Source: Nocardiopsis sp. N85
Lineage (GTDB): Bacteria; Actinomycetota; Actinomycetes; Streptosporangiales; Streptosporangiaceae
Direction: 5' to 3'
DNA length: 64,000 nucleotides
Assembly (NCBI RefSeq): GCF_028882275.1
Contig: NZ_JARBUT010000002.1
Location: 62,001 to 126,000, forward strand
The translations under genes and the position numbers were made by a program. Below the pieces are notes generated by a model. The model was not told the DNA's origin. It searched no databases and saw only the letters and a list, made by a program, of their open reading frames with translations. Below are positions 37,315-46,695 of this stretch, piece after piece. Position 1 is the first letter of the stretch. Each line of letters starts with the position of its first letter.

Positions 37315-38159
37315 CCGATCCCCTGCTGGACGTACGAGACGTCGAAGTGCGCTACCCCGGCCGGGGCCTGCGCTCCAGCGGTTTCCTCGCGCTGCGCGGG
37401 GTGAGCCTGGACATCCGCGAGGGCGAGACCGTGGGGCTGGTGGGCGAGTCGGGGTCGGGCAAGACCACCCTGGGCCGCGCCATCCTGGGCCTGGCCCCCG
37501 TGACCTCCGGCGGCATCGGCTACCGCGGCCGGGAGATCTCGGGGCTCTCGCGCCGCCAACGGCGCGCGCTCAGCGACCAGATCCAGGTCGTCTTCCAGGA
37601 CCCCTACAGCTCCCTGAACCCGTCGATGACGATCGAGGCGATCCTCGGCGAGCCCCTGACGGCGCGGGGGCGGACCGGTGGGGAGGCCGGCAGGCGGATC
37701 GCCGAGCTCCTGGAGCGGGTGGCCCTGCCCTCCGACGCGGGCCGACGCCTGCCGCGCGAGTTCAGCGGAGGGCAGAGGCAGCGCATCGCGATCGCCCGCG
37801 CCCTGGCGCTGGAGCCCCGGCTCATCGTCTGCGACGAGGCCGTCTCGGCCCTGGACCTGTCCAACCGGGCGAGGATCCTGCGGCTGCTCACCGAGATCCA
37901 GGAGACCACCGGGGTCTCCTACCTGTTCGTCTCCCACGACCTGGCCGTGGTCCGGCACATCAGCCACCGCGTGGCGGTCATGTACCGCGGGGAGATCGTC
38001 GAGTCCGGGGACGGCGACACCGTCACCTCCGACCCCGCACACCCCTACACTCGGCGGCTGCTCTTGGCCGCCCCGGTGCCCGACCCCGACCTACAGGCAC
38101 GGCGGCGCCGAGAGCGCGCGGCACTGTCGGACCGAGAGAACCACGAGAGGCCCGCATGA
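37311..38159 (+). CDS. ABC transporter ATPase (DppF/OppF type)
   Basis: 282 residues. Walker A GESGSGKTT, Q-loop VFQDPYSSLNPSM, signature FSGGQRQRIAIARAL, Walker B LIVCDEAVSALD (Ala for the usual Pro, common in this subfamily), H-loop in VSHDLAVVRHISH. It pairs with the ATPase half of the fusion upstream. GTG start in a GTGA overlap; the stop overlaps the GH3 gene as ATGA, so transporter and glycosidases are made from one message. Confidence 0.94.
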   Translation: MTDPLLDVRDVEVRYPGRGLRSSGFLALRGVSLDIREGETVGLVGESGSGKTTLGRAILGLAPVTSGGIGYRGREISGLSRRQRRALSDQIQVVFQDPYSSLNPSMTIEAILGEPLTARGRTGGEAGRRIAELLERVALPSDAGRRLPREFSGGQRQRIAIARALALEPRLIVCDEAVSALDLSNRARILRLLTEIQETTGVSYLFVSHDLAVVRHISHRVAVMYRGEIVESGDGDTVTSDPAHPYTRRLLLAAPVPDPDLQARRRRERAALSDRENHERPA

Positions 38160-40588
38160 CCACCAGTAGGCGACCGAGCGAACTCGTCGCTGAGCTCAGC
38201 CTTGAGGAGAAGGTCCGACTCGTCTCCGGGGGCGGTTTCACCACCACCACGCCCCTGGAGGGCATCGGGCTGCGACCCCTGTGGCTCTCCGACGGGCCGT
38301 CCGGTGTCCGGGGTCCCGTCTGGGACGAACGGGATCCCTCGCTGTGCCTGCCCTCGCCCACCGCCCTGGCCTCCTCCTGGGACACGGAGCTGGCCCGGGA
38401 GTACGGGACGGTGATCGCCGCCGAGGCGTCCCGCAAGAAGGTCGACGTGGTCTTCGGGCCGGTCATCAACATGCACCGCTCGCCCCTGGGCGGTCGGCAC
38501 TTCGAGGCGTTCAGCGAGGACCCGGAACTGACCGCGGCCCTGGCGGCGGCCTACGTCCGGGGACTCCAGGAGAACGGCGTGGCGGCGGCGCCCAAGCACT
38601 ACGTCGCCAACGACTCCGAGACCGACCGCATGTCCCTGGACGTGCGCGTCTCCGAGCGGGCCCTGCGCGAGGTCTACCTCCTGCCCTTCGAGCGCGTCGT
38701 CGAAGCGGGGACCTGGGCGCTGATGAGCGCCTACAACGCGGTCAACGGGACACCCATGACCGAGCACCCGCTGCTGGAGGAGCCCCTCAACCGGTCCTGG
38801 GGCTTCGACGGCGCGGTGGTCAGCGATTTCATGGCGGTACGCGGCACCGCCGCCGCGTCCGCCTCACTGGACCTGGCCATGCCGGGCCCCTCGCCGGTCT
38901 GGAGCGAGGCCCTGCTGACCGCCGTGCGCGAAGGAAGGGTGAGCGTCCGGGCGATCGACCGCAAGGTGGAGCGCCTGCTGGGCCTCGCCGCCCGGGTGGG
39001 CGCCCTGGAGGGCACCGCCCGGCGCCCGTCCGCGCCGGTGAGCGGTCGGGACTTCGCCCGCCGGGCGTCGGCCGAGGGCATGGTCCTCCTGCGCAACGAG
39101 GCCGCGCTGCCCCTGCCCGCCTCCCTGAAGAGCCTCGCCGTCATCGGCCACAACGCCGGGACCGCCCGCGTCCAGGGCGGCGGCAGCGCGACCGTCGTAC
39201 CCGACCGGGTGGTCTCCCCCTTGGAGGGGCTGCGCGCGGCCCTGCCCGACACGCGCGTCGGGTACGCCCTGGGAGCGATCGTCCAGGAGGACGTCGAGGG
39301 GTTCGCCCCGGAGCTGACCCGGGACCCGGTGACCGGCCGGCCCGGTGTGCGCGCCACCTTCCTGGACGCGGAGGGAGAGGTGGTCTTCAGCGAGCACCGG
39401 CGGTCGAGCGCCCTCTACTGGATGGGTGACGAGCGGCTGCGCCGGGCCCGGCGCCTCGTCCTGCGCACCGCCCTGGGCTTCGCCGAGAGCGGTGACGTGC
39501 TGCTGGGATTCGCCACCGCCGCCATGGGCCGCCTGAGCGTGTCCGGGCGGACCGTGCTCAAGGGCAGGCCGGACACCCTGGCGCTGGACCCTGCGGCGGC
39601 GGTCCTGTCGCCCCCGGCCCTGACCACGCCCCTGAGCGTGACCGCCGGGGAGTCCGTCGACGTGGTCGCCGAGTTCGAGATGGACCCCGACCGACCGCTG
39701 ACCGACGTCTTCTCCGCGATCCTGGGGACGGCCCCGGTGCCGGTGCCGCCGGCCGACCTCATCGCGGAGGCGGTGGCCGCGGCCCGCGAGGCCGAGGCCG
39801 CGGTCGTCGTGGTCGGGACCAACACCGCGGTGGAGTCGGAGGGACACGACAGGACCGGACTGGCCCTTCCCGGGCATCAGGACGCTCTGGTCAGCGCGGT
39901 GGCCGCCGTGAATCCGCGCACCGTCGTCGTGGTCAACGCGGGCGCCCCGGTACTGATGCCCTGGCGGGAGGAGGTCGCCGCCGTACTGCTCGGCTACTTC
40001 GGCGGGCAGGAGTTCGGCAACGCTCTCGCCGACGTGCTGCTGGGCGAGCGCGAGCCCGGCGGCAGGCTGCCGACCACCTGGGCGGCGCACACCGGCGACG
40101 TACCGGTGCTCGACGTGACCCCGGACGGAGGGCTGCTCTCCTACGACGAGGGCGTGCACATCGGTTACCGGGCCTGGCTCAGGGACCGTGCCGAGCCCGC
40201 CCATCCCTTCGGTTTCGGTCTGGGCTACACGTCCTGGCGCCTGGAGGGGGCCGAACTCCTGACCGAGGCGGGCACCGGACCCGCGCTTCGGGTGGAGATC
40301 ACCAACACCGGAGGGCGTCCGGGCAAGGAGGTCGTCCAGGTCTACGCCGAACGCCCCGACTCGCGCGTGGACCGCCCGGTCAGGTGGCTGGTGGGTTTCC
40401 GCCCGGTGCGGGCCGAGGCCGGCGAGCGGACGACCGTGGACATCCCGGTGCGCCCCCGTTCCCTGGCCCATTGGGACGGTGAGTGGGTCTACGAGCCGGG
40501 GGACTTCCGGCTCCGTGTGGGTACGTCGGTGGCGGACCTCGCCCTGGACGTGACGGTGGGACTCGACGGCGAGGGGTGCCTGAAGTGA
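38156..40588 (+). CDS. Glycoside hydrolase family 3 beta-glycosidase with PA14 insert
   Basis: 810 residues, no signal peptide, so cytoplasmic. The N-terminal barrel (about 10-290) has LSDGPSGVRG, GPVINMHRSPLGGRHFEAFSEDP split over two motifs, and the nucleophile in VVSDFMAV (Asp about 224). The second domain carries ESEGHDRTGLALPGHQ, the region of the acid/base. An insertion of roughly 140 residues (about 385-520) looks like a PA14 carbohydrate-binding domain, and the C-terminus (EITNTGGRPGKEVVQVYAE) is fibronectin III-like. This architecture fits beta-glucosidases acting on glucosides with bulky aglycones. Coupled to the ABC genes upstream and to GH78 downstream. Confidence 0.93.
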   Translation: MTTSRRPSELVAELSLEEKVRLVSGGGFTTTTPLEGIGLRPLWLSDGPSGVRGPVWDERDPSLCLPSPTALASSWDTELAREYGTVIAAEASRKKVDVVFGPVINMHRSPLGGRHFEAFSEDPELTAALAAAYVRGLQENGVAAAPKHYVANDSETDRMSLDVRVSERALREVYLLPFERVVEAGTWALMSAYNAVNGTPMTEHPLLEEPLNRSWGFDGAVVSDFMAVRGTAAASASLDLAMPGPSPVWSEALLTAVREGRVSVRAIDRKVERLLGLAARVGALEGTARRPSAPVSGRDFARRASAEGMVLLRNEAALPLPASLKSLAVIGHNAGTARVQGGGSATVVPDRVVSPLEGLRAALPDTRVGYALGAIVQEDVEGFAPELTRDPVTGRPGVRATFLDAEGEVVFSEHRRSSALYWMGDERLRRARRLVLRTALGFAESGDVLLGFATAAMGRLSVSGRTVLKGRPDTLALDPAAAVLSPPALTTPLSVTAGESVDVVAEFEMDPDRPLTDVFSAILGTAPVPVPPADLIAEAVAAAREAEAAVVVVGTNTAVESEGHDRTGLALPGHQDALVSAVAAVNPRTVVVVNAGAPVLMPWREEVAAVLLGYFGGQEFGNALADVLLGEREPGGRLPTTWAAHTGDVPVLDVTPDGGLLSYDEGVHIGYRAWLRDRAEPAHPFGFGLGYTSWRLEGAELLTEAGTGPALRVEITNTGGRPGKEVVQVYAERPDSRVDRPVRWLVGFRPVRAEAGERTTVDIPVRPRSLAHWDGEWVYEPGDFRLRVGTSVADLALDVTVGLDGEGCLK

Positions 40589-43380
40589 CGAACGCGCACA
40601 TCACGGAACTGCGCGCCGAGCGGCGCCGGGGGGACGCGCCGGTGGCCGTCGCCGAGCCGAGGCTCAGCTGGGAGGTGGGCGGCGGCGTCGCGGACTGGCG
40701 GCAGAGCGCCGCCGAGCTGCACTGCGACGGCCGGTCGGTGAGGGTCTCCGGTTCCGAGTCGGTGCTGGTGGACTGGCCTTTCGCGCCCCTGTCCCCCGGC
40801 GAGGTCCGCGAGGTGCGGGTCAGGGCCGCGGACTCCGAGGGGACGTGGACACCGTGGAGCCGCCCGCTCCGCGTGGAGGCCGCCTTCCTGGGGGAGGGCC
40901 GGTGGCGGGCACGGCCGATCGGGCTGGCCGCCCCGGAGCGGCCGGCCCAGCCCGTGCTGCTGCGGCGATCCTTCACCGTGCGGGGCCCCGTGCGCCGGGC
41001 ACGGCTGAGGTGGACGGCGCTCGGGGTCGCCGAGATGGAGGTCAACGGCTCGCTCGCCGACGACTCGGTGCTCTCCCCCGGATGGACCGACTACCGGCGG
41101 CGTCTGGTCTACGACACCGCCGACGTCACCGCGCTGCTGGTCCCCGGCGAGAACGTCGTCGGTGCCCGTCTGGCCGGCGGCTGGTACACGGAGGAGTACG
41201 GCTTCTTCGGCCGGGTGTCCCGCCATTACGGCGAGCAGCCGAGCCTGATGGCGCAGCTGACGCTGGAGTACGAGGACGGCACCTCGGAGGAGATCCTCAC
41301 CGACGGCCTCTGGCGGGCCAGGGGGGACGGCCCCCTGGTCTCCAGCGGGATCTACGCCGGCGAACACCACGACGCCGGTCGTGAACAGCCGGACTGGTCG
41401 CGCCCCCGGGCGTCCGTGGACGGTTGGTCGGCCGCGGCCCTCACGGAGGAGGACGTCCCCGAACCGGAGCCCCGTTCCCTCCCCCCGGTGCGGCGGATCG
41501 AGACGCTGCCGGTGCGGGAGGTCATCACGTCGCCCTCCGGTGCCCTGCTGCTCGACTTCGGACAGAACCTGGTGGGGAGGCTGCGCATCCGGGTCAGGGG
41601 CCCGCGCGGCACGGTGATCACCCTCCGGCACGCCGAGGTCCTGGAGGACGGCGAACTCGCCCTGCGGCCGCTGCGCCGCGCCGCCGCCACGGACGTCTAC
41701 GTGCTCTCCGGTGAGGGGGAGGAGGAGTGGGAGCCGAGGTTCACCTTCCACGGTTTCCGCTACGCGCGAGTGGACGGCTGGCCGGGCGGGTTCGACCCCA
41801 CCGACGTCACCGCCGTGGTGGTGCACACCGACATGGCCCGGACCGGCTGGTTCACCTGCTCGGACCCGCTGCTGAACCGGCTCCACGAGAACGTCGTGTG
41901 GAGCATGCGGGGCAACTTCCTGGCCATCCCCACCGACTGTCCCCAGCGGGACGAGCGCCTGGGGTGGACCGGGGACATCCAGGTGTTCGCGCCCACCGCG
42001 TGCTTCCTGTACGACAGCTCGGCCTTCCTCTCCTCCTGGCTGCGGGAACTGGCGCTGGCCCAGGAGGAGGCGGGGGGCGTGGTGCCCTTCGTCGTACCCT
42101 CGGTGACGAGCGGCCTGGGCGACGGCGCCGCCGCCGCGTGGGGCGACGCGGCGACGGTGGTGCCGTGGGTCCTCCACGAACGCTACGGCGACACCGGCGT
42201 GCTCCGCGCCCAGTACCCGAGCATGCGCGACTGGGCGAACGTGCTGTTGGAGGAGAGCGGAGGCACCGGGCTATGGGAGGGGACCCTCCAGTTCGGTGAC
42301 TGGCTGGACCCATCCGCCCCCGCCGACCGGCCCGGACAGGCCAGGACCGACTCCGACATCGTCGCGAGCGCCCATCTGTTCCGGTCGCTGGACATCGTCG
42401 CCCGGTGCGCCCTGCTGCTGGGCCACGAGGAGGACGCGCTCCGGTTCTCCCGTGAGGCCGAGCACGCGCGCCACGCCTTCGTGAACACCTACGTGACCGC
42501 CGCAGGTCGTATGGTCTCGGACGCCCCGACCGCCTACGCGATGGCCCTGCGCTTCGGCCTGGTGACCGACGGGGAACCACGCCGACGGCTGGCCCGGCGT
42601 CTGGCCGAACTGGTACGCGGGGACGGCTACCGAATCGGCACGGGGTTCGTGGGGACCCCGATCGTGACGGACGCCCTCACCGACCACGGATACGTCGAGG
42701 CGGCGGGGCGGCTGCTCACGCAGACGGAGAACCCGTCCTGGCTGTACCCGGTCACCATGGGCGCCACCACCGTGTGGGAACGCTGGGACGGCCTCTTGGA
42801 GGACGGCACCCTCAACCCGGGTGAGATGACCTCCTTCAACCACTACGCCCTGGGGGCGGTGGCCGACTGGATGCACCGGGTGGTGGCGGGCCTGGCACCC
42901 GCCGAACCCGGTTATCGAAGGATTCGGGTGGCACCCCGGCCACTGCCCGGTCTGGAGCACGCGAGCGCCCGCCATCTGACGCCGTACGGTCCCGCGAGCG
43001 TCGAGTGGCGCAGGCGGGGCGAGGACGTGGTGGTGTGCGCGACCGTACCGCCCAACACGGAGGCCGTGGTGGAGTTGCCCGGCCGGGAGGTGTTCTCCGT
43101 CGGCTCGGGTGAGCACGAGTGGGTCTTCCACGGGCCGCCCGCGAAGCGGCGGGGCGGCACGCTGGACCTGGAGTCGTCGACCGCCGAAGTCATCGACGAT
43201 CCGCGTGCGTACGCGGCCGTGCTCGAAGCGATCGGGGAGCACTCCTCGGAGATGGCTCGGGAGATCGGCCGCACCACCGTCTGGGGCGAGCGGCGCACCC
43301 TGAGGCAGGCGTTGATGTTCCTGCCCCCGCAGGTGGCCGCGAGCGTCGAGAGGGCACTGGCCTCGTTGGTGGAGGCGTGA
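40585..43380 (+). CDS. Alpha-L-rhamnosidase, GH78
   Basis: 931 residues, no signal peptide. Two N-terminal beta-sandwich domains (about 1-300) precede the catalytic (alpha/alpha)6 barrel, with the family signature DCPQRDERLGWTGDIQVFAP (conserved Asp/Glu residues) and VTMGATTVWERWDG, then GEMTSFNHYALGAVADWMHR and a C-terminal beta domain. About 80 extra residues at the end are helical and not typical. Releases terminal L-rhamnose from glycosides. The start is GTG at 40585 in a GTGA overlap with GH3; the operon ends here at a hairpin. Together with GH3 it would deglycosylate rutinoside-like substrates inside the cell. Confidence 0.94.
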   Translation: MTNAHITELRAERRRGDAPVAVAEPRLSWEVGGGVADWRQSAAELHCDGRSVRVSGSESVLVDWPFAPLSPGEVREVRVRAADSEGTWTPWSRPLRVEAAFLGEGRWRARPIGLAAPERPAQPVLLRRSFTVRGPVRRARLRWTALGVAEMEVNGSLADDSVLSPGWTDYRRRLVYDTADVTALLVPGENVVGARLAGGWYTEEYGFFGRVSRHYGEQPSLMAQLTLEYEDGTSEEILTDGLWRARGDGPLVSSGIYAGEHHDAGREQPDWSRPRASVDGWSAAALTEEDVPEPEPRSLPPVRRIETLPVREVITSPSGALLLDFGQNLVGRLRIRVRGPRGTVITLRHAEVLEDGELALRPLRRAAATDVYVLSGEGEEEWEPRFTFHGFRYARVDGWPGGFDPTDVTAVVVHTDMARTGWFTCSDPLLNRLHENVVWSMRGNFLAIPTDCPQRDERLGWTGDIQVFAPTACFLYDSSAFLSSWLRELALAQEEAGGVVPFVVPSVTSGLGDGAAAAWGDAATVVPWVLHERYGDTGVLRAQYPSMRDWANVLLEESGGTGLWEGTLQFGDWLDPSAPADRPGQARTDSDIVASAHLFRSLDIVARCALLLGHEEDALRFSREAEHARHAFVNTYVTAAGRMVSDAPTAYAMALRFGLVTDGEPRRRLARRLAELVRGDGYRIGTGFVGTPIVTDALTDHGYVEAAGRLLTQTENPSWLYPVTMGATTVWERWDGLLEDGTLNPGEMTSFNHYALGAVADWMHRVVAGLAPAEPGYRRIRVAPRPLPGLEHASARHLTPYGPASVEWRRRGEDVVVCATVPPNTEAVVELPGREVFSVGSGEHEWVFHGPPAKRRGGTLDLESSTAEVIDDPRAYAAVLEAIGEHSSEMAREIGRTTVWGERRTLRQALMFLPPQVAASVERALASLVEA

Positions 43381-43384
43381 GGGC

Positions 43385-43424
43385 GGGGGCGTGCCGGCGG
43401 TCGGCGTATCGCCGGCGCGCCCCC
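43385..43424 (+). terminator. Terminator of the glycoside operon
   Basis: GGGGGCGTGCCGGCG (43385-43399) pairs with CGCCGGCGCGCCCCC (43410-43424), 14 of 15 positions, four bases after the GH78 stop. Confidence 0.85.
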
Positions 43425-43531
43425 GGTGTAGTCGTTCCCGAATACGCACGACGCCCCGCCGAACGGCCCCTTCCCGGGACCGGCGAAGGGTGTTCCGACC
43501 GGCCGGGAGGCCGGCCCCTGGCCGTCAGGTG

Positions 43532-44150
43532 TCAGCGGGCGAAGCGCGTGAGCGGGTCGGTGTCCAAGACGATCCCACGCCCGGGGACGGGCACCGCTTC
43601 GCCGTAGGGGTGTGTGCTGCGGTCCAGGTATCGACCGCCGACGGGACGGCTGTGGACCATGACGGCGTCGGCGTCACGGTCGACCAGCAGGTGGAGATCG
43701 ATCGCGGTCGCCGCGTAGGCGGAGGGCTTCTCGACACGGTCGCGGGCGGCGTCCCACGAGGTCACCTCGACGACGGCGAGGGCACCGTCGGGATCCGCCC
43801 CTTCGCCTGATCGGTCGAAGTGGCCGATGGGGACGAGGACACCCCGGGACGGGCCCGTCCCTTGCGGTAGGTGTCGACCTTGAGACCGAGCCCGCTGGTG
43901 ATGAGGTCGAGGTCGGGTCGATGGGCGATGCACTCCCGCATCAGCCATGCGAGGACTCCGGCGTGTGCCCCGCCGGTCGCCTTGTGGACCCGGACCTTAT
44001 CCGTTGAACATCTCCATGCGGACGCGATCGGCCTCGGACGCCTGCTCGGCAAGGTGCTCGAATTCTTCGTCCTTGAGGCCCTCACCAGCGGCCGGGTGGG
44101 AGGTGTGCCGCTCTCCGCGGTTCGGAGGTTCTCCGTATCCGCCCTTGCCC
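43532..44150 (-). pseudogene. Uma2-family (DUF820) nuclease-fold gene with two frameshifts
   Basis: Conceptual joining of three segments gives a Uma2-like protein: RMEMFNG then (shift) KVRVHKATGGAHAGVLAW and HRPDLDLITSGLGLKVDTYR, then (shift) VPIGHFDRSGEGADPDGALA, VVEVTSWDAARDRVEKPSAY and DLHLLVDRDADAV. Uma2 proteins have the PD-(D/E)XK nuclease fold; PD and E-V-x-S/T motifs appear in the expected order. The first shift is near 43998, where an extra base creates a TAA; the second, near 43860, restores the original frame. No clear start codon is seen at the 5' end, which I place only approximately after the stop at 44161. Could be decay or sequencing error. Confidence 0.7.
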
Positions 44151-44160
44151 CACCGCCCGG

Positions 44161-44781
44161 TCAGACGTAGGAGTCGTCGAAGACATGCGGTTCGAAGGAG
44201 TCGACGATCGTGGTGGCCATCTCCCGATGTCTCTCCGCGTCCACGGCCGGGAGGCTCACCCGGATGCCGTACGCCATGCCCGTGTCCTCCCTCGTGACGA
44301 CCTTCTGGAGGACGAGCCGGTGGGGGTCGTCGACGTCGACGTGGATCCACCAGCGTTCGCCCTGTTCGAGGACCGCCTCGAACTCCAGGAGCGCGGTGGA
44401 ACCGTTCACGCTGAACAGGTTCGCCAGTCTCCGTTTCTCCAGGGAGAGTCGCTCATAGGATTCGGCGGCCTCCGAGGTCTCGGACTCCCTCTCCTCCGTC
44501 CACTCCACGGCGCTCTCTCCGGAATCGAGACCGGCCCAGATCGTGTGGACGACGACATCGTGGTCGGGTCCCCTGATGACGCCGGTTTCGAGACCGTGGT
44601 CCTTCGTATCCCAGTCGATGTGGAGTTTCCCCTCGTCATACCAGTCCACCGGCAGTTCCACCGTGAAGTTCCCCGATTGATGCCGCTCGTAACCGGAAGC
44701 GGGCGCTCCTCCACCGCAGGCCGAGACCGGGAACACGATGAGCATCGCGCAGAAGGCGGAGGACAGGGTGCGGCGGAACAT
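44161..44781 (-). CDS. Uncharacterised lipoprotein
   Basis: 206 residues. Signal peptide with lipobox VSAC (Cys about residue 22), then a folded domain with SGNFTVELPVDWYDEGKLHI and a C-terminal MATTIVDSFEPH. This outline (short beta strand, PxDW, closing IVDSF) resembles small PsbP/Mog1-like or LpqN-like lipoproteins, but I cannot place it firmly. The start is ATG at 44781 (MFRRTLSSAF) with GGAAAGG upstream; an ATG at 44814 would put extra residues before the signal peptide. It lies upstream of the Uma2 relic on the same strand. Confidence 0.8.
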   Translation of the reverse strand: MFRRTLSSAFCAMLIVFPVSACGGGAPASGYERHQSGNFTVELPVDWYDEGKLHIDWDTKDHGLETGVIRGPDHDVVVHTIWAGLDSGESAVEWTEERESETSEAAESYERLSLEKRRLANLFSVNGSTALLEFEAVLEQGERWWIHVDVDDPHRLVLQKVVTREDTGMAYGIRVSLPAVDAERHREMATTIVDSFEPHVFDDSYV

Positions 44782-45082
44782 GAAGACCTTTCCGTAGGCG
44801 GGGATCGTCCGCATGAACCGTTCGGGCACATGACGCACACGGCCCACCCGTCCGCGGCGTGGGCCGACGCGCCACCCGCCCGGACATCTCATGCGGTAAC
44901 GGTGTAGGACGCGACGTGCCCCGAGGATGTTCGACACCCGATGCCGTGGTCGTCGAGGACGACCGGCAGAACCCGCTACCGCCTCGGGCCGCCGTGGAGT
45001 CGCCGGTCCATGCGCTCGGCCCATCCGGCGACACGGCACGGCCATGGTCGACCACGACGGGGACCGTGGGCGCGGTCGGCGG
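44782..45082. other. Gap between the lipoprotein gene and the tsaD terminator
   Basis: About 300 bp with no credible gene. It holds an 8-bp-arm inverted repeat CGGCCCAC-N11-GTGGGCCG at 44840-44866, which may lie in the lipoprotein promoter. Nothing else stands out. Confidence 0.5.
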
Positions 45083-45133
45083 ACGCGCGAAAGGGGGTCC
45101 CGGAGCGTTGCTCCGGGACCCCCTTTCGCGCGT
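45083..45133. terminator. 24-bp perfect hairpin ending the t6A operon
   Basis: Arms 45083-45106 and 45110-45133 are perfectly complementary over 24 bp with a three-base GTT loop, seven bp beyond the tsaD stop. The core GGGGGTCCCGGAGC is very GC-rich and is bounded by AAAG/CTTT. The unusual length and perfection suggest a very strong terminator or mRNA stabiliser. Confidence 0.9.
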
Positions 45134-45140
45134 GCGGGCG

Positions 45141-46181
45141 TCAGCCGGCCAGGGGGGACTCCACCGGGAGGGAGGTGTCCGTGGCCAGGTCGAGTGTCGA
45201 CGGGGGCAGGCCCGCCGCCACGACCTCGGCGCCCAGGGCGGCGATCATCGCGCCGTTGTCGGTGCACAGCCGGGGCCGGGGCACCCGCAGGGTGATGCCC
45301 GCCTCGCGGCAGCGCTGCTCGGCCAGGGTGCGCAGCGCCGAGTTGGCCGCCACCCCACCGCTGATCACCAGCGTGCTCACCCCGTGCTCCACGCAGGCGT
45401 CGACCGCCTTGCGGGTGAGCACGTCCACCACCGAGTCCTGGAACGCCGCCGCGATGTCGGCGACCACCAGCGGCTCGCCCCGGCGGTCGGCGTCCTCCAC
45501 GTGGCGGGCGACGGCGGTCTTGAGCCCCGAGAACGAGAAGTCGTACGTGCCGTCCCCCCACTTGCCGCGCGGGAAGCGGATCGACTTGGCGTCGCCCCGC
45601 TGCGCGGCCTTGTCGATGGGCGGGCCGCCCGGGTAGGGCAGGTCCAGCAGTCGGGCCACCTTGTCGTAGGCCTCGCCCGCCGCGTCGTCCACGGTGTCGC
45701 CGAGCGACACCACGTCGGTGGCCAGGTCGTTGACCAGCAGCAGCGACGTGTGTCCGCCGGAGACGAGCAGCGCGATCGCGGGCTTGGGCAGCGGCCCGTG
45801 CTCCAGCTGGTCCACGGCCACGTGCCCGACCAGGTGGTTGACCCCGTACAGCGGCTTGTCCAGGGCCATCGCGTAGGCCTTGGCCGCCGAGACCCCCACC
45901 AGCAGCGCGCCCGCCAGGCCGGGCCCGGCGGTGACGGCGATGGCGTCCACGTCGGAGAGCTTCACCCCGGCCGAGTCCAGCGCCCGCCGAACGGTGGGCG
46001 TCATGGCCTCCAGGTGGGCGCGACTCGCCACCTCGGGCACCACGCCGCCGAAGCGGACGTGCTGCTCCACACTGGAGGCCACCGACTCGCCGAGCAGCTC
46101 ACAGCCGCGCACGAGTCCCACTCCGGTCTCGTCGCAGGACGTCTCGATGCCCAGGATGAGCGGGAGGTCGTGGTCACTCAT
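45141..46181 (-). CDS. tsaD: tRNA N6-adenosine threonylcarbamoyltransferase TsaD
   Basis: Transfers the threonylcarbamoyl group to A37 of ANN-decoding tRNAs, with TsaB and TsaE. 346 residues, ASKHA fold: [14 protein letters not shown] at the N-terminus, the metal-binding HxxxH in [25 protein letters not shown], and the C-terminal [17 protein letters not shown] and [14 protein letters not shown]. The start is ATG at 46181, overlapping the rimI stop by eight bp. Last gene of the alr-tsaE-tsaB-rimI-tsaD set, closed by a 24-bp hairpin. Confidence 0.97.
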   Translation of the reverse strand: MSDHDLPLILGIETSCDETGVGLVRGCELLGESVASSVEQHVRFGGVVPEVASRAHLEAMTPTVRRALDSAGVKLSDVDAIAVTAGPGLAGALLVGVSAAKAYAMALDKPLYGVNHLVGHVAVDQLEHGPLPKPAIALLVSGGHTSLLLVNDLATDVVSLGDTVDDAAGEAYDKVARLLDLPYPGGPPIDKAAQRGDAKSIRFPRGKWGDGTYDFSFSGLKTAVARHVEDADRRGEPLVVADIAAAFQDSVVDVLTRKAVDACVEHGVSTLVISGGVAANSALRTLAEQRCREAGITLRVPRPRLCTDNGAMIAALGAEVVAAGLPPSTLDLATDTSLPVESPLAG

Positions 46182-46695
46182 GGGTACCCTCCTCGGCGAT
46201 GCGCCGCATGACCAGGGCGTCGGCCCCGTTGTAGTAACCGCGTCGGACGCCGATCCGCTCGAATCCGAAGCGGCCGTAGAGCTTCTGTGCGCGCGGGTTG
46301 TCCGAGCGCACCTCAAGGAACATGTGGGTCACCCCGCGCCGGGCGGCCTGGTCGAGGAGGCCGGTGAGCAGCGCGCCCCCGATCCCCTGCCCCCAGGCGG
46401 ACGCGGCGACCGCCATGGTCTGCACGTCGCCCTCGGGCGGGACGAACCGCAGGCCGGCGTAGCCGACCGGCCCGCCCTCGTGGGTGACGGCGACGATGTA
46501 GTGGCGGGTGGCGACCTCGGCCAGTTCGTCGCGGAGCATCCCCTCGGTCCAGGCGTCCGCCGGGAACAGGGCCCGCTCCAACGCCATGACAGCGTCGACG
46601 TCGTCGGCGGTCATGGGGCGCAGGGTCACGCCCTCGGGCGATGCGACGCGCACCGCGTCCAGTGCGGTGTCGCGGACCGGTGTCACCTCACCCAC
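46174..46695 (-). CDS. rimI: Ribosomal protein S18-alanine N-acetyltransferase RimI
   Basis: GNAT acetyltransferase, 173 residues. [20 protein letters not shown] at the N-terminus, the acetyl-CoA loop in [20 protein letters not shown] and the RimI-type ending [20 protein letters not shown] with [13 protein letters not shown]. It acetylates the N-terminus of S18, and possibly other proteins. The start is GTG at 46695, preceded by AAGAAGG nine bases upstream; a GTGA start at 46686 overlapping the tsaB stop is an alternative. Placement between tsaB and tsaD is standard. Confidence 0.94.
   Translation of the reverse strand: MGEVTPVRDTALDAVRVASPEGVTLRPMTADDVDAVMALERALFPADAWTEGMLRDELAEVATRHYIVAVTHEGGPVGYAGLRFVPPEGDVQTMAVAASAWGQGIGGALLTGLLDQAARRGVTHMFLEVRSDNPRAQKLYGRFGFERIGVRRGYYNGADALVMRRIAEEGTHE

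Noticed and set aside
44161-45561. 466-codon extension of the lipoprotein gene
   Set aside because: The signal peptide with lipobox begins at 44781; sequence upstream has no conserved features and overlaps the tsaD terminator and gene.
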